This document shows positions 17,082-26,760 of a stretch of 64,000 bases of DNA, in pieces. Source of the DNA: Chitinophaga skermanii (lineage in GTDB: Bacteria > Bacteroidota > Bacteroidia > Chitinophagales > Chitinophagaceae); the NCBI RefSeq assembly GCF_003259335.1, contig NZ_QLLL01000015.1, positions 39,031 to 103,030 on the forward strand, read 5' to 3'. Positions within the stretch are counted from its first letter, which is position 1. Each line of letters opens with the position of its first letter. The translations under genes were made by a program, and so were the position numbers. The notes beneath the pieces were generated by a model. The model was not told the DNA's origin and made no database searches. It saw only the letters and a program-made list of their open reading frames with translations.

Positions 17082-18338
17082 ATGAGTCCTATCATTGAAA
17101 CACAATACGCCAAAAGACTGCTTTTTATTTGCTTTTGTTTCGTTGCGTTACAAGTTCGCGCACAAGACAACCGTGGCTCGGATGAGTTATTTCAAGATGC
17201 CCGCAAAGCGGCCTTCGACCGCAAAGATTATCCTGCCGCAATTGCCCTCAGCAAACAAGCCTTAGCCCAAAGCCCGGATTATAGCGACATCCGCGTGTTT
17301 TTAGGCCGGGTTTACACTTGGAGTGACCAGTTGGATTCTGCCCGCGCGGCTTTTCAATATGTTATCAAAGCTCATCCCGAGTACGAGGATGCGTATGTAG
17401 GCATAGCCGATTTGGAATATTGGAACGATCGCCCGGCTGAAGCATTACGCTACGCGGAAACAGGTTTACAATACAATCCCAAATCCGAGGAGCTTTTACT
17501 CCGCAAAGCGAAAGCCTTGCTCAACTTAAAAAGATTACAAGACGCGGCCCTCGTAGCGAATCAAATCTTAGAGATCAATCCTAAGAATGCACAAGCACGC
17601 GCCGTGTTAATCAATATTAAAGACCAAGTACGAAAAAACAAGCTTGAAATAGGCTACGATTACACCTATTTCGACAAACGATTCGATCAACCTTGGCACT
17701 TAGGTACCATCGCTTATTCACGCCAAACTAAATATGGTTCTGTAACCGGCCGTGTAAACTATGCGAATAAATTCGGTGAAGGTGGATGGCAAGGTGAGAT
17801 TGATGCATACCCGAGAATTAGCAATACGTTCTATGCGTATACAAGTGTTGGTTATAGCAATTCGGATATCTTCCCCCAGTACAGGGCAGGTTTCTCTTTG
17901 TATGCAAATTTGCCAAAGAGCTTCGAAGGTGAAGTAGGTTTCCGCTACTTGTATTTCTCTGATCCAACTTGGGTGTATACAGCGTCGATCGGTAAATATT
18001 ATAAAAGCTTCTGGTTCAACTTCCGTACGTTTTTAACGCCGGGTGAAGGCAACTTATCAAAATCCTTCCAGTTAACATCCCGTTACTATACAGCGGGTGC
18101 CGATGATTTTATAGCCTTGGGAATTGGTACCGGTATTTCACCCGACGACCAACGAAATAACATCAACTACCACATCAATACAAACCTTATGACCTATAAA
18201 GCCATGGCTGAATACCGTCATACCATCTGGAAACAAATTATTTTAGGTGCCGGTATTACGTACTATTATGAAGAGTATCAACCAAGTACGTACGGTAACC
18301 AAATAAATTTTTCAATTTTCTTACAAAAAAGGTTTTAA
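17082..18338 (+). CDS. TPR plus YaiO-family outer-membrane barrel protein
   Basis: This 418-residue exported protein has a signal peptide ending at Val-Arg-Ala-Gln (about residue 28), TPR-like helical repeats over about 30-180, and then a beta-barrel of alternating aromatic strands ending in Lys-Arg-Phe. A terminal Phe is typical of BAM-inserted outer-membrane proteins. The barrel resembles the YaiO family. A periplasmic TPR with an outer-membrane barrel is the design of glycan export porins such as PgaA, AlgK/AlgE and BcsC. With the divergent GT2 gene, the likely role is glycan export; this is inference. It diverges from the response-regulator operon across a 242-bp spacer. Confidence 0.85.
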   Translation: MSPIIETQYAKRLLFICFCFVALQVRAQDNRGSDELFQDARKAAFDRKDYPAAIALSKQALAQSPDYSDIRVFLGRVYTWSDQLDSARAAFQYVIKAHPEYEDAYVGIADLEYWNDRPAEALRYAETGLQYNPKSEELLLRKAKALLNLKRLQDAALVANQILEINPKNAQARAVLINIKDQVRKNKLEIGYDYTYFDKRFDQPWHLGTIAYSRQTKYGSVTGRVNYANKFGEGGWQGEIDAYPRISNTFYAYTSVGYSNSDIFPQYRAGFSLYANLPKSFEGEVGFRYLYFSDPTWVYTASIGKYYKSFWFNFRTFLTPGEGNLSKSFQLTSRYYTAGADDFIALGIGTGISPDDQRNNINYHINTNLMTYKAMAEYRHTIWKQIILGAGITYYYEEYQPSTYGNQINFSIFLQKRF

Positions 18339-18365
18339 AATATAAATAAAGGTATTATCTTGGTG

Positions 18366-18399
18366 GTCTACAAGTTCGGTTTTTCTCCGAATTGTAGGG
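18366..18399 (+). terminator. hairpin downstream of the YaiO gene
   Basis: Interrupted arms CTACAA-TTCGG and CCGAA-TTGTAG close on a short T-rich loop about 30 bp after the stop. It lacks a good T-tract immediately after the stem, so it is only a probable terminator. Confidence 0.5.
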
Positions 18400-18744
18400 G
18401 TTAACAAAAATTAGTAGCGCTCAAATTTTTTTGGGTGCTTTTTTTTTGCCCCTATATGAAGGTTACAATAAGCAATTACACCCACATAGGCAACTCTACA
18501 CAACAAAAGGGTAACTACCCCATACCATCACTTCTTTTCAATTGGCCCCTCAGCCAAGTCTAGTCAAAGTCTTTTAAAGGGAAGTATAAGGCAAGTCAAA
18601 GGCTTTTGTATAAAAAACAAGCTTCAAGGTAGCTTTGCGACTTGTGCAGACTGTATTGTTCCATGCTATCTTATTGGCAAGAAAATACCCCATGCAGGCC
18701 TGTATTTCGACCTACACGGGGTATTATGTGGTTAGCCGGAAGCT
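18400..18744. other. intergenic stretch with a weak 11-bp repeat and a terminator
   Basis: No convincing gene lies here. At 18555-18601 two pairs of similar 11-nt units (AAGTC/AAGTA cores) occur. The region ends in the long hairpin at 18684-18725, which serves the minus-strand LtaS-like gene. Confidence 0.5.
18684..18725 (-). terminator. rho-independent terminator of the LtaS-like gene
   Basis: A long stem (AATACCCC with GGGGTATT, extended inward with two small mismatches) is followed on the minus strand by TTTTC. It lies 19 bp beyond the LtaS-like stop codon. Confidence 0.85.
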
Positions 18745-20763
18745 CTACTTTGTATATTTATTCACGAGCGAGTCGGGCACTAATGTTTTGGCAGCATAGA
18801 ACAACTTGTTTTTACGCAAGAACTCCTGGAAGCTACTTTGGAGGCGGTGTAGTTTTTCTTGGTCGTCCATGCGTTCTAAATCCATGTTAGGTAAAACGCG
18901 GTATACTTGGTCCTGGTTCAGCATCCAAGTACCTGATATAAAATCAACCAAGTCGTTCTTCGTTTGCATCAAAGGGTATTGATGCCTGTTACTGAACTCG
19001 CGGGTAGTGTCTAAACCTGTACCGATCCACGTGCTGAGGTTCGGTGCTTGGAAATTACCATGGCTCTTTAAATAGCTGGTTAAACTGGGTGTAATATCGA
19101 AATGACTAGATATTGAACTGAACTTTGCTGTACGTTGCAATAACGGAGAGTGCATTACGAGTAAAGTATGGTAACGATCGATTTTCGAGCGCATCGGGAT
19201 TTCGGGTAAACGGTGGTCGCCCGTGATGAGGAAAATCGTGTTGTTGTAATCTGGTCGTTTCGCATATTCTTGGAAGAAATAGCGAACGGCATCATCCATG
19301 TATAACACGGAAGCATACACGTTTTTATACTCTTGGTGAGCAGCTAATTCGTCGCCTTTTAAACCCAATGCAGCGAACTTATCCGCTGTTAGTTTATCGT
19401 AGTAAGCTTGGTGGGGGATTTTAAACGGCGAGTGTGTAGATACAGTTAGCATCACATCTATGCGCGGCGCCCCGGTGGTTGGTGTTGCATCCAAGTATTT
19501 TTGGAACAACGATTTATCGGAATACCCCCAAGTAAAGCCACCACTATTAGCCGGCAACATTTCGTAGCCTTGGCCGAATTTGGATTTATCGATGATTTCA
19601 CTAATTCCTTGGCTTCTTGCATAGGCATCCATCTGGTCGAAATCGGCGTCGCCAGCATATAAGAACCTTGTTTGGTAACCATTGAACTTCGCCAAGCTCC
19701 ATAAGCTAATCGCTTTCGGGAAATTAGGCGCCATTTCGTTGAAACCATTTTTTGCAAAAGGTAATGAACCGGTAATCGTAGGCAACATGGCAAACGTTCT
19801 ACCGCCACCGCTCAAGAAGTTTTCCCAATACAAACTCTTTTCCCCGAGGGAGTCGATAAACGGGGTGAAACTACCCAAGTAAGCATCCTTACCGGAGAAA
19901 GCACGGCCTAAACCTTCTATGACAATAATCACCACGTTGGGTAAAGGTTGCCCCTGTGCAGGCATAAAAGTAGTAAGTACATTTTCTTCGCCTGTATTGG
20001 TATGTAAAAAAGGATATTGTTTAGGATCTACAAAATCTCGGTCGTCGCCATTATCTCCTTCACCGGCCAACAGGCTATTATCTGGTGGTGCTGGGAAAAA
20101 GTAATTTTGGGTTTTAGCGATGAAGAAGCCTGCTTTATTTAAGGCTACATTCGACTCGAATTCAGAACCCAAGAAGGAATGTGTTAAGGGTTGAACGAAA
20201 GATACAAGTAGCATAAAGCTACAAATCAATCCAAACCAAAACCCTCGCCTATCGCCACCGATCTTCTTTCTATACAACAGCACCAACATACCCACTGTAA
20301 CTAGGAACACGGCAATACCTTGGAAAACGGTCGCTTTAGAAAAACCACCTGCAGCGGCCCCTACTGTTTGTTCGATTTCTTTGGAAGAATACCCATATAA
20401 ATCGGCACCCAGCGGCACCGTGGTTTGATGGAAGTAAATATCGAGTACGAAGGCGGCAATAGCATATATCGCAATAGTGAGGATAAACAATATATCCGCT
20501 ACTACGCGGTTTACTAATAAGTACAATAATACAAAGGGTAATACTATCCAACGGGTAATACTAAAGAAGGTAAGTATATCCTCCCAGAGTGCAACCGGTA
20601 GCACTTGTACCCAATCTATTTTAGCTTTTCCGCTCCATTGAATGCTTAACAGGTCGATCCAATGCAAAAGAATAATCAAGGATAAAAACCCGATCGAGAA
20701 TAATAAAAACCTGTTAAATGCCGGGATCCATTGATTCGGCTTTGTTAGCAACGACTTTCCCAC
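18745..20763 (-). CDS. LtaS-like sulfatase-fold phosphotransferase
   Basis: This 672-residue membrane protein has five N-terminal helices (to about residue 200) followed by an extracytoplasmic alkaline-phosphatase/sulfatase-fold domain from about 270. Visible active-site elements are Val-Ile-Glu-Gly near the domain start, the putative Thr nucleophile in Gly-Gly-Arg-Thr-Phe-Ala-Met-Leu-Pro-Thr, and Thr-Gly-Asp-His for metal binding. Family members move phosphoglycerol or phosphoethanolamine onto glycans or lipids (LtaS, OpgB, EptA relatives). Bacteroidota lack lipoteichoic acid, so decorating a periplasmic or exported glycan is more likely. It lies 15 bp after the hybrid kinase and shares its transcript. 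Confidence 0.88.
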   Translation of the reverse strand: MGKSLLTKPNQWIPAFNRFLLFSIGFLSLIILLHWIDLLSIQWSGKAKIDWVQVLPVALWEDILTFFSITRWIVLPFVLLYLLVNRVVADILFILTIAIYAIAAFVLDIYFHQTTVPLGADLYGYSSKEIEQTVGAAAGGFSKATVFQGIAVFLVTVGMLVLLYRKKIGGDRRGFWFGLICSFMLLVSFVQPLTHSFLGSEFESNVALNKAGFFIAKTQNYFFPAPPDNSLLAGEGDNGDDRDFVDPKQYPFLHTNTGEENVLTTFMPAQGQPLPNVVIIVIEGLGRAFSGKDAYLGSFTPFIDSLGEKSLYWENFLSGGGRTFAMLPTITGSLPFAKNGFNEMAPNFPKAISLWSLAKFNGYQTRFLYAGDADFDQMDAYARSQGISEIIDKSKFGQGYEMLPANSGGFTWGYSDKSLFQKYLDATPTTGAPRIDVMLTVSTHSPFKIPHQAYYDKLTADKFAALGLKGDELAAHQEYKNVYASVLYMDDAVRYFFQEYAKRPDYNNTIFLITGDHRLPEIPMRSKIDRYHTLLVMHSPLLQRTAKFSSISSHFDITPSLTSYLKSHGNFQAPNLSTWIGTGLDTTREFSNRHQYPLMQTKNDLVDFISGTWMLNQDQVYRVLPNMDLERMDDQEKLHRLQSSFQEFLRKNKLFYAAKTLVPDSLVNKYTK

Positions 20764-20778
20764 TCCTATATTTAAAAA

Positions 20779-23700
20779 TTATATTGACAATTTCTTGATC
20801 TGCTCCTCTACCATACTAAGCGCGATAGAAGAAGCCGCTTGTGTATCGGCCCACAGGCGCATGACGTGTGCTGTATCGAAAGCTTCGAGTGTATCGAACT
20901 CGCGGGCTAGCCCTGCCATGGTTTTCATTCCCACCATAGAGGTGGTGCCGAATAGTTTATGCCCCATCCGCTTCACACCTTCTAAGTTTTTCGTTTCAAT
21001 CGACTCTTCGAGTGTTTGGAGGGATTTGGTGATTTCATTTACACTGAGTTCAAGTATTTCAGGGCTGATGTTATCTTCCCCGAGATACATGGTTAGCACA
21101 TCCATGTTGAAGTGCTCACTAGGATTTTCAATAGGCATAGGTTTAATTTCTTGTATAATGGAAGCATTCAACCATTTTTTCAAAACGGCTATAATCGATT
21201 CTTCCACTACGGGTTTAGAAAGGAAATCATCCATCCCCGCTGCGAGGCACTTTTCTCTTTCTCCTTTAATGTTACCGGCCGTGAGGGCGATGATGGGGAT
21301 ATGTGGATAGTTATTATGTTGTTCCCATTCGCGGATCTTCTGCGTGGCTTCGTATCCATTCATTTCAGGGATTTGTACATCCATCAAGATCAAATCCGGC
21401 CGCTGTTGGAAAGTAAGCTTCACAGCATCTATCCCGTTTGTTACTTCAATAAGATCCACATTCGGTGCAAATTTTTTGAGGATGGTTTTAGTCAGCAACA
21501 TATTCACTGCATTATCCTCTACCACCATTATTTGCGCCCTTAAATCACCACCCAATACATCTTGCATCGCGTTCTGTTGCAAGCCTTCTTCGATCGGCTT
21601 ATACAGTCGTTGCAAGGTTTGGTACAACTCCCACATTTTAATCGGCTTCACCAAGCGATGACGTACGTGCAAGGTTTCGCAACCGCTGATAATGGTTTCG
21701 TCGTCGGAAGAACTATGTAACAGGATGATAGGCTTTTCTAGCCCATGATCGAAGAAGTTCTCCCGTACTTTACGAATTGTTTCCAACCCATCCATATACG
21801 GCATATGGTAATCTACCATCAACAAATCAAATTCCGTTCCGCTGGCCAATTGCTGAATAGCTTCTAAACCATTGCTGACGGTTGTAGATTGAATACCTTT
21901 CAACAATAGCATTTGTTTCAGAATCTCCCTATTGTGTAGATTATCGTCAACAATCAATACATGCTTTATCTCCTCTATCGGCGTCCACGCTTCCGCGTCG
22001 CCGGTTTCGGCCTTGCAAGTTACGTCGAAATAGAACGTACTTCCAACCCCCGGGGTACTCAGTAGTTGTAATTTACTTCCCATGAGGGCTAAAATCTTGT
22101 TGGAAATTGTTAACCCAATGCCTGTACCACCGTACTTCTTCGTAGTACTAGCGTCTTCCTGTGAGAAGGCTTCAAAGATTTTCGCCTGTTTCTCAGGTTT
22201 GATGCCAATACCTGTATCGCGTACTTCAAATCTTAATGCAATTTCCCCCTCAACTAAATCCGATAAGGCTTCAATCTTCAATTCAATCTCGCCCCTTTCC
22301 GTAAACTTGCTTGCATTGCCTAAGAGGTTTACGAGTACCTGTTTCAAGCGGAGCGCGTCTATATATATAAAACGAGGGAGGTCGGTGGCGATGTTCAGTA
22401 GTATCTCCACCCCTTTCTTCTGGGCTTGGTAAGCAATGATATCTGCTGCCTGGCTACCCATTTCAAATAAGTCGCAACGTTCTTCGTCCAGTTCAAATTT
22501 GCCGGCTTCAATTTTCGACAAATCCAAGATATCGTTGATGATGCTCAGCAATACATTCCCCGATTGGTTCACAATGGTAAGATATTGTTGTTGCGTTTCG
22601 GTGAGTTTCGTTTTCAATACCAAGTCGGTAAACCCAATCACGCCATTCAACGGTGTACGGATCTCGTGGCTCATATTGGCTAAGAATTCCGACTTGGCAA
22701 CGCTTACTTGCTCGGCAATTTGCTTGGCATGTTTTAGTTCCTCGCGTTGTATAACAGATTCAGTAATATCCTGGGTGAACATCATAATACCACCAATCGT
22801 GTTGTCGAGTAAGAACCATGGGCGTACTTCCCAGCGGAGGTATTGGTTATGTTTCCAACCGGCAGGGCGCCACACTTCTTCATCCCGTTTCATCACAACT
22901 CCTTTCAGTACTTGCTGGTGAATATCCTTCCATTCATCCGAGATATTGGGGAAAACATCGTAGTGCGATTCGCCAATAATGTTACCACTTAAATGGTACT
23001 CTTCCATCCAGCGTTTGCTGGCAGCGATATAACAAAGTTTTTTATCGAACATGGCTACAGCGGCCGGGGCGTGCTCTACGAAAGAAAGCAAACGGGCGCG
23101 TTCACGGAGGAAGTCTTGTTCTGCTTTTTTGCGTTCGCTGATATCGGTAGCAATGCCAAGGTAACCAATTTGGTTATTGTCTACATCGCGGATGGGTGTA
23201 ATAACAAGGGATACCGTTTTACGTTCACGGTGCTTCGTGATGAAGGTCCACTCCCCTTGCTCCGAGCCTTTTTGGTTCGGGATATAGGTCATGGCTTCGA
23301 ACTCGTTCAACGTAATGTTGTATTCTTTTAACAGGGCTAGTTTTTTCTCTTCCACTTCTTGTGCGTCGTGGAGTTCCGGGATGAACTGTTTTCCGAGTAG
23401 TTCCGCGGCTTGGTAACCTAACAGGCGTTCTGCCCCGGAGTTGAACACGGTAATACGGCCTTCTAAATCAGTAGCAATGATGCTTACTTCAGAAGCGGCA
23501 GCTAATACTTCTCGCAAGAGCTTACGGGAGCGTTCTGCTTCTAATTCCGTTTTCTTACGATGATCTATATCTTGGAAGGTACCGTACATGCGGCGGGCCG
23601 TGCCGTTTTCCATATCGGCATGACCTTGTGTACGCACCCAAATTTCTCGTCCTTTTGCTGTAATAAGTTGTAATTCCAAGTCCCACGATTTACCATGGTT

Positions 23701-25146
23701 ACGGGCTTGGTTAATAGCGCGGGTAATTTGCTGGTAGCTTTCACCTTTCTTGAAGAAGTTGATGGCGTTGGATAAGGTGGGAACGAACATGGGCGGTACT
23801 TCGTGGATTTCAGAAGTAACGGTTGTCCAGTATACCACATCCTTGGCCATATCAATCATCCAGCCACCAATACGTGCCATGTGATTGGTTAGTTCCAACA
23901 TTTCCCGGGTACGTTCCAAGTCCTTTTCCAACTTGTGACGTTCGGAGATATCAATTGCGTTGGCGATTACATATGGTTCATCGTTGATGCCTTGCTCTAC
24001 AATGTTGTTGTAAAGCCAAACAAGGCGAGAACCGTTTTTATGCACGGTGGTCATCTGGCCTTGCGACTTACCCACGGTTAGCATTTCGTGTAAGTAAGCA
24101 CGTAAGCCGGTATGTTGCGTGGCGGGTACAATATCAAAAAGACTTTTCCCAAGCACCTCTTCAACCGTATATCCTAGCAAGGAAGCCCCGGCTTGGTTCA
24201 CGGAAATGAAATTACCTTGTAGATCGTGGGTACACATTAACCCTTGTGAATGCTCGAAGAAAGCACGGAGTTTATCGTTCGTTATGCGAACTAACTCTTG
24301 TGCATGCTTCTCGGCGGTTACGTCGCGGCCGATCCCATAAATCAGTTCACCTGCTATATCTGGTGTAGTATCCCATTTGATATACGCGTATTCTCCCGAC
24401 TTCTTCAAGTACCTACGTTCTATATTGGAAGTGGGTTGACTATCGCCTAGCTGTTGCATTTTCTCGATCACGCTATCCCGATCATCGGGATGTACGAAAT
24501 CGACAATATGTTTGGCGAGTAATTCTTCCTTGCTCCAGCCTAATAGGCGACAAAAAGCAGGGTTAATTTCTTTAAAATATCCATCGAAACCTAGTACTAC
24601 AATAATAGCATTAGAGAGTTCAAACAGTTGTTGGTAGTTACGAAAGGTTTCATTTTCTTTCCGCATAAGCACGAGCGCCACCACTTGGCCTGCGAGCAGT
24701 TTAAGGATTCTTCGTTGTTCGTCGTTGAGTTGATGAGGTTCTTTATCGATCACGCAAAGCGAGCCAATAGCGTAACCTTTCGGGTCTACTAACGGATAGC
24801 CGGCGTAGAATCTAATATGGTCGTCGCCGGTAACGGCTTCCATTTTGTTGAGGCGATCATCTTTTGTGGCATCTTGAATCTCGAGGAGTTCGTTATGAAG
24901 AATGGTGTATTGACAAAAGGAATCTTCTCTTGCCGTTTCAACAATATCCATCCCGATCTTGGCCTTGATCCATTGGCGGTTTTCATCGATGAGTGTAATC
25001 AGTGAGATAGGCACTTTACACACCGCGGAAGCAATTTGCACGATATTGTCAAATGCTTCCTCGTTCTCTGAATCCAACAGTTTGTAGCTTCGGAGGGCTT
25101 TTACCCGTTCTTTTTCGTTATGTGGAACTGGATTTTTGTTCATCAT
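20779..25146 (-). CDS. hybrid sensor histidine kinase (GAF, five PAS, HisKA, HATPase, two REC, HPt)
   Basis: This 1455-residue kinase has no membrane segment. Domains in order: GAF (about 20-155), five PAS/PAC units (about 160-800, each with a PAC-type ending), HisKA with His near 825 (Met-Ser-His-Glu-Ile-Arg-Thr-Pro), HATPase_c (Asn box near 942), REC1 (Asp near 1110), REC2 (Asp near 1256 in Leu-Met-Asp-Val-Gln) and a C-terminal HPt with His near 1394. The full relay has no DNA-binding output, so phosphate must pass to a separate regulator. The nearby receiver-only protein at 16477-16839 is a natural candidate. The kinase precedes the LtaS-like gene by 15 bp, which suggests control of envelope modification. 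Confidence 0.93.
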   Translation of the reverse strand: MMNKNPVPHNEKERVKALRSYKLLDSENEEAFDNIVQIASAVCKVPISLITLIDENRQWIKAKIGMDIVETAREDSFCQYTILHNELLEIQDATKDDRLNKMEAVTGDDHIRFYAGYPLVDPKGYAIGSLCVIDKEPHQLNDEQRRILKLLAGQVVALVLMRKENETFRNYQQLFELSNAIIVVLGFDGYFKEINPAFCRLLGWSKEELLAKHIVDFVHPDDRDSVIEKMQQLGDSQPTSNIERRYLKKSGEYAYIKWDTTPDIAGELIYGIGRDVTAEKHAQELVRITNDKLRAFFEHSQGLMCTHDLQGNFISVNQAGASLLGYTVEEVLGKSLFDIVPATQHTGLRAYLHEMLTVGKSQGQMTTVHKNGSRLVWLYNNIVEQGINDEPYVIANAIDISERHKLEKDLERTREMLELTNHMARIGGWMIDMAKDVVYWTTVTSEIHEVPPMFVPTLSNAINFFKKGESYQQITRAINQARNHGKSWDLELQLITAKGREIWVRTQGHADMENGTARRMYGTFQDIDHRKKTELEAERSRKLLREVLAAASEVSIIATDLEGRITVFNSGAERLLGYQAAELLGKQFIPELHDAQEVEEKKLALLKEYNITLNEFEAMTYIPNQKGSEQGEWTFITKHRERKTVSLVITPIRDVDNNQIGYLGIATDISERKKAEQDFLRERARLLSFVEHAPAAVAMFDKKLCYIAASKRWMEEYHLSGNIIGESHYDVFPNISDEWKDIHQQVLKGVVMKRDEEVWRPAGWKHNQYLRWEVRPWFLLDNTIGGIMMFTQDITESVIQREELKHAKQIAEQVSVAKSEFLANMSHEIRTPLNGVIGFTDLVLKTKLTETQQQYLTIVNQSGNVLLSIINDILDLSKIEAGKFELDEERCDLFEMGSQAADIIAYQAQKKGVEILLNIATDLPRFIYIDALRLKQVLVNLLGNASKFTERGEIELKIEALSDLVEGEIALRFEVRDTGIGIKPEKQAKIFEAFSQEDASTTKKYGGTGIGLTISNKILALMGSKLQLLSTPGVGSTFYFDVTCKAETGDAEAWTPIEEIKHVLIVDDNLHNREILKQMLLLKGIQSTTVSNGLEAIQQLASGTEFDLLMVDYHMPYMDGLETIRKVRENFFDHGLEKPIILLHSSSDDETIISGCETLHVRHRLVKPIKMWELYQTLQRLYKPIEEGLQQNAMQDVLGGDLRAQIMVVEDNAVNMLLTKTILKKFAPNVDLIEVTNGIDAVKLTFQQRPDLILMDVQIPEMNGYEATQKIREWEQHNNYPHIPIIALTAGNIKGEREKCLAAGMDDFLSKPVVEESIIAVLKKWLNASIIQEIKPMPIENPSEHFNMDVLTMYLGEDNISPEILELSVNEITKSLQTLEESIETKNLEGVKRMGHKLFGTTSMVGMKTMAGLAREFDTLEAFDTAHVMRLWADTQAASSIALSMVEEQIKKLSI

Positions 25147-25535
25147 AGTACTTTAACGCGCCCGCGGATATGGTCATCCAAATCCCATTAAATCGGTTCT
25201 TGGCCGCGGTATTAGGCTAGCGCTATAGGTTAAAAATGTTGACTCATTTAAAATTAACGATCAATTTCCATACTCGGAAATCTATTTACGAGAAAACGAG
25301 CCTGTAGGTTTCCGGTTTTCGGCAAGGGTAAAATAAATAAACTTGTGCATATAACAACTGTATTAACCTGCTTATTTATCAACGAGTTGCAAAAAGCCTT
25401 CTTTGGGGCTACACCATCCCGCGCAGTAGATTGATTATGAAATAGTGTTGGAACATCCGTATTCCTTCAATAAACTGTTTAAACGTAAAATGAAGCTAAC
25501 ACCGCTGGATTTCCGTGGGAAAGTATCATAAAAGG
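25147..25535. other. intergenic region upstream of the hybrid kinase
   Basis: This region of about 390 bp holds the presumed promoter of the minus-strand kinase operon. I saw no gene, no exact TAnnTTTG element and no strong repeat. The end nearest the thioredoxin gene is closed by the hairpin at 25536-25570. Confidence 0.5.
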
Positions 25536-25570
25536 AAAAGCCTTGCAACATAGATTGCAAGGCTTTTTTA
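25536..25570. terminator. bidirectional rho-independent terminator
   Basis: Perfect arms AAGCCTTGCAA and TTGCAAGGCTT with a 6-nt loop are flanked by an A-tract on the left and a T-tract on the right. It terminates the minus-strand thioredoxin-like gene 19 bp beyond its stop. Confidence 0.9.
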
Positions 25571-25588
25571 TAGTTTCTTTAGCAAGAA

Positions 25589-26710
25589 TTAGTGTAACAA
25601 TTCAGCTAATTTCTTTTCTAAATCTTCACCACGTAAATTCTTACCTACGATTTTACCACTTGGGTCGAGTAAGAAGTTAGCAGGAATACCTTTTACATTG
25701 TACAATTCAGCTGCAGCATTGTTCCAGAATTTTAAGTCAGACACTTGTGTCCAAGTTAAATTGTCTTTCTCGATAGCTGCTAACCATTTGTCTTTTGCAT
25801 TTGGTTGATCGAGGGAAACACCGAGAATAGTAAAGTTTTTGTCTTTATAAGCATTGAAAGCTTTTACCACGTTCGGGTTTTCTCTACGGCAAGGACCGCA
25901 CCAAGAAGCCCAGAAATCGATCAATACATATTTACCACGGAAATCTGTTAAGCTAACAGGTTTGTCGTTCACATCGTTCTGCGTGAAGTTAGGCGCAACA
26001 GCACCCATTGCTACTGCTTTTTCTTTCTCGATGACTTCTTTGAAGTTTTTACCTGCAGTAGAAGTTTTCAATTTGTCCGACAACTTGTTGAAGCGAGGTT
26101 CGATTGTAGCTACATTGAAATCGCCGCTAGAAATCTCTTGCAATGCTACTAAGCTAAAGTAAGAGTTCGGGTTTTGATCGATGTATGTATTTTGAATCGC
26201 TTCTTTCTCTTTCGCGATCTTTTCGTAACGTTCGCCTAAAGAATTTTGGAAGGCTTCATCTTTCTTTTTATCGTCTGGCGCTGCCATATAGTCGGCATTG
26301 ATTTGATCGATACCGGCTGTCTGTGCAGCGAAAGTTGCTTTATACTTTGCGAACTCGGTATTGATAGGTGAAACGATGTCAGCTGTTTTTACTGAATCTT
26401 TACCTACGATTTTGATGTTACCTGGTTCTAAGTAAATTCTACGTGCATCGCTGGGTCCTTGTGGTTTACCGGTACCTGCATGATCCATAGATAATACTAC
26501 TAAAGTAGGGCCTTCAACATTACCTTTGAAAGTAAAAACGCCATCTTTCACAACGGCAGAATCTACCGTGTTGCCACTTTTCTTTCTAATATCCAAGTAC
26601 ACTTTCGCGTTGGCTTTACCGATTTTGCCGGTAACCGTGTACGGTTTTTCTTGTGCACTGGCAATCAAAGGCAGTGCAGCTGCTAAGGTTAATAATACCG
26701 CTTGTTTCAT
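25589..26710 (-). CDS. secreted TlpA/ResA-like thioredoxin with N-terminal DUF4369
   Basis: This 373-residue periplasmic protein has a signal peptide ending Ala-Ser-Ala-Gln (residue 19). An Ig-like DUF4369 domain (about 22-125) is followed by a helical linker and a C-terminal AhpC/Redoxin-type thioredoxin domain with Trp-Ala-Ser-Trp-Cys-Gly-Pro-Cys and the cis-Pro in Gly-Ile-Pro-Ala. The Cys-Gly-Pro-Cys pair is intact. This two-domain plan is common in Bacteroidota and is linked to thiol-disulfide exchange, cytochrome maturation or stress. It begins 50 bp after the stop of the DUF4965 gene on the same strand. Confidence 0.93.
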   Translation of the reverse strand: MKQAVLLTLAAALPLIASAQEKPYTVTGKIGKANAKVYLDIRKKSGNTVDSAVVKDGVFTFKGNVEGPTLVVLSMDHAGTGKPQGPSDARRIYLEPGNIKIVGKDSVKTADIVSPINTEFAKYKATFAAQTAGIDQINADYMAAPDDKKKDEAFQNSLGERYEKIAKEKEAIQNTYIDQNPNSYFSLVALQEISSGDFNVATIEPRFNKLSDKLKTSTAGKNFKEVIEKEKAVAMGAVAPNFTQNDVNDKPVSLTDFRGKYVLIDFWASWCGPCRRENPNVVKAFNAYKDKNFTILGVSLDQPNAKDKWLAAIEKDNLTWTQVSDLKFWNNAAAELYNVKGIPANFLLDPSGKIVGKNLRGEDLEKKLAELLH

Positions 26711-26760
26711 AATAATTGGTTGTTTTCGAGGCCCTAAATCTATTATTTTATCTTGACATA

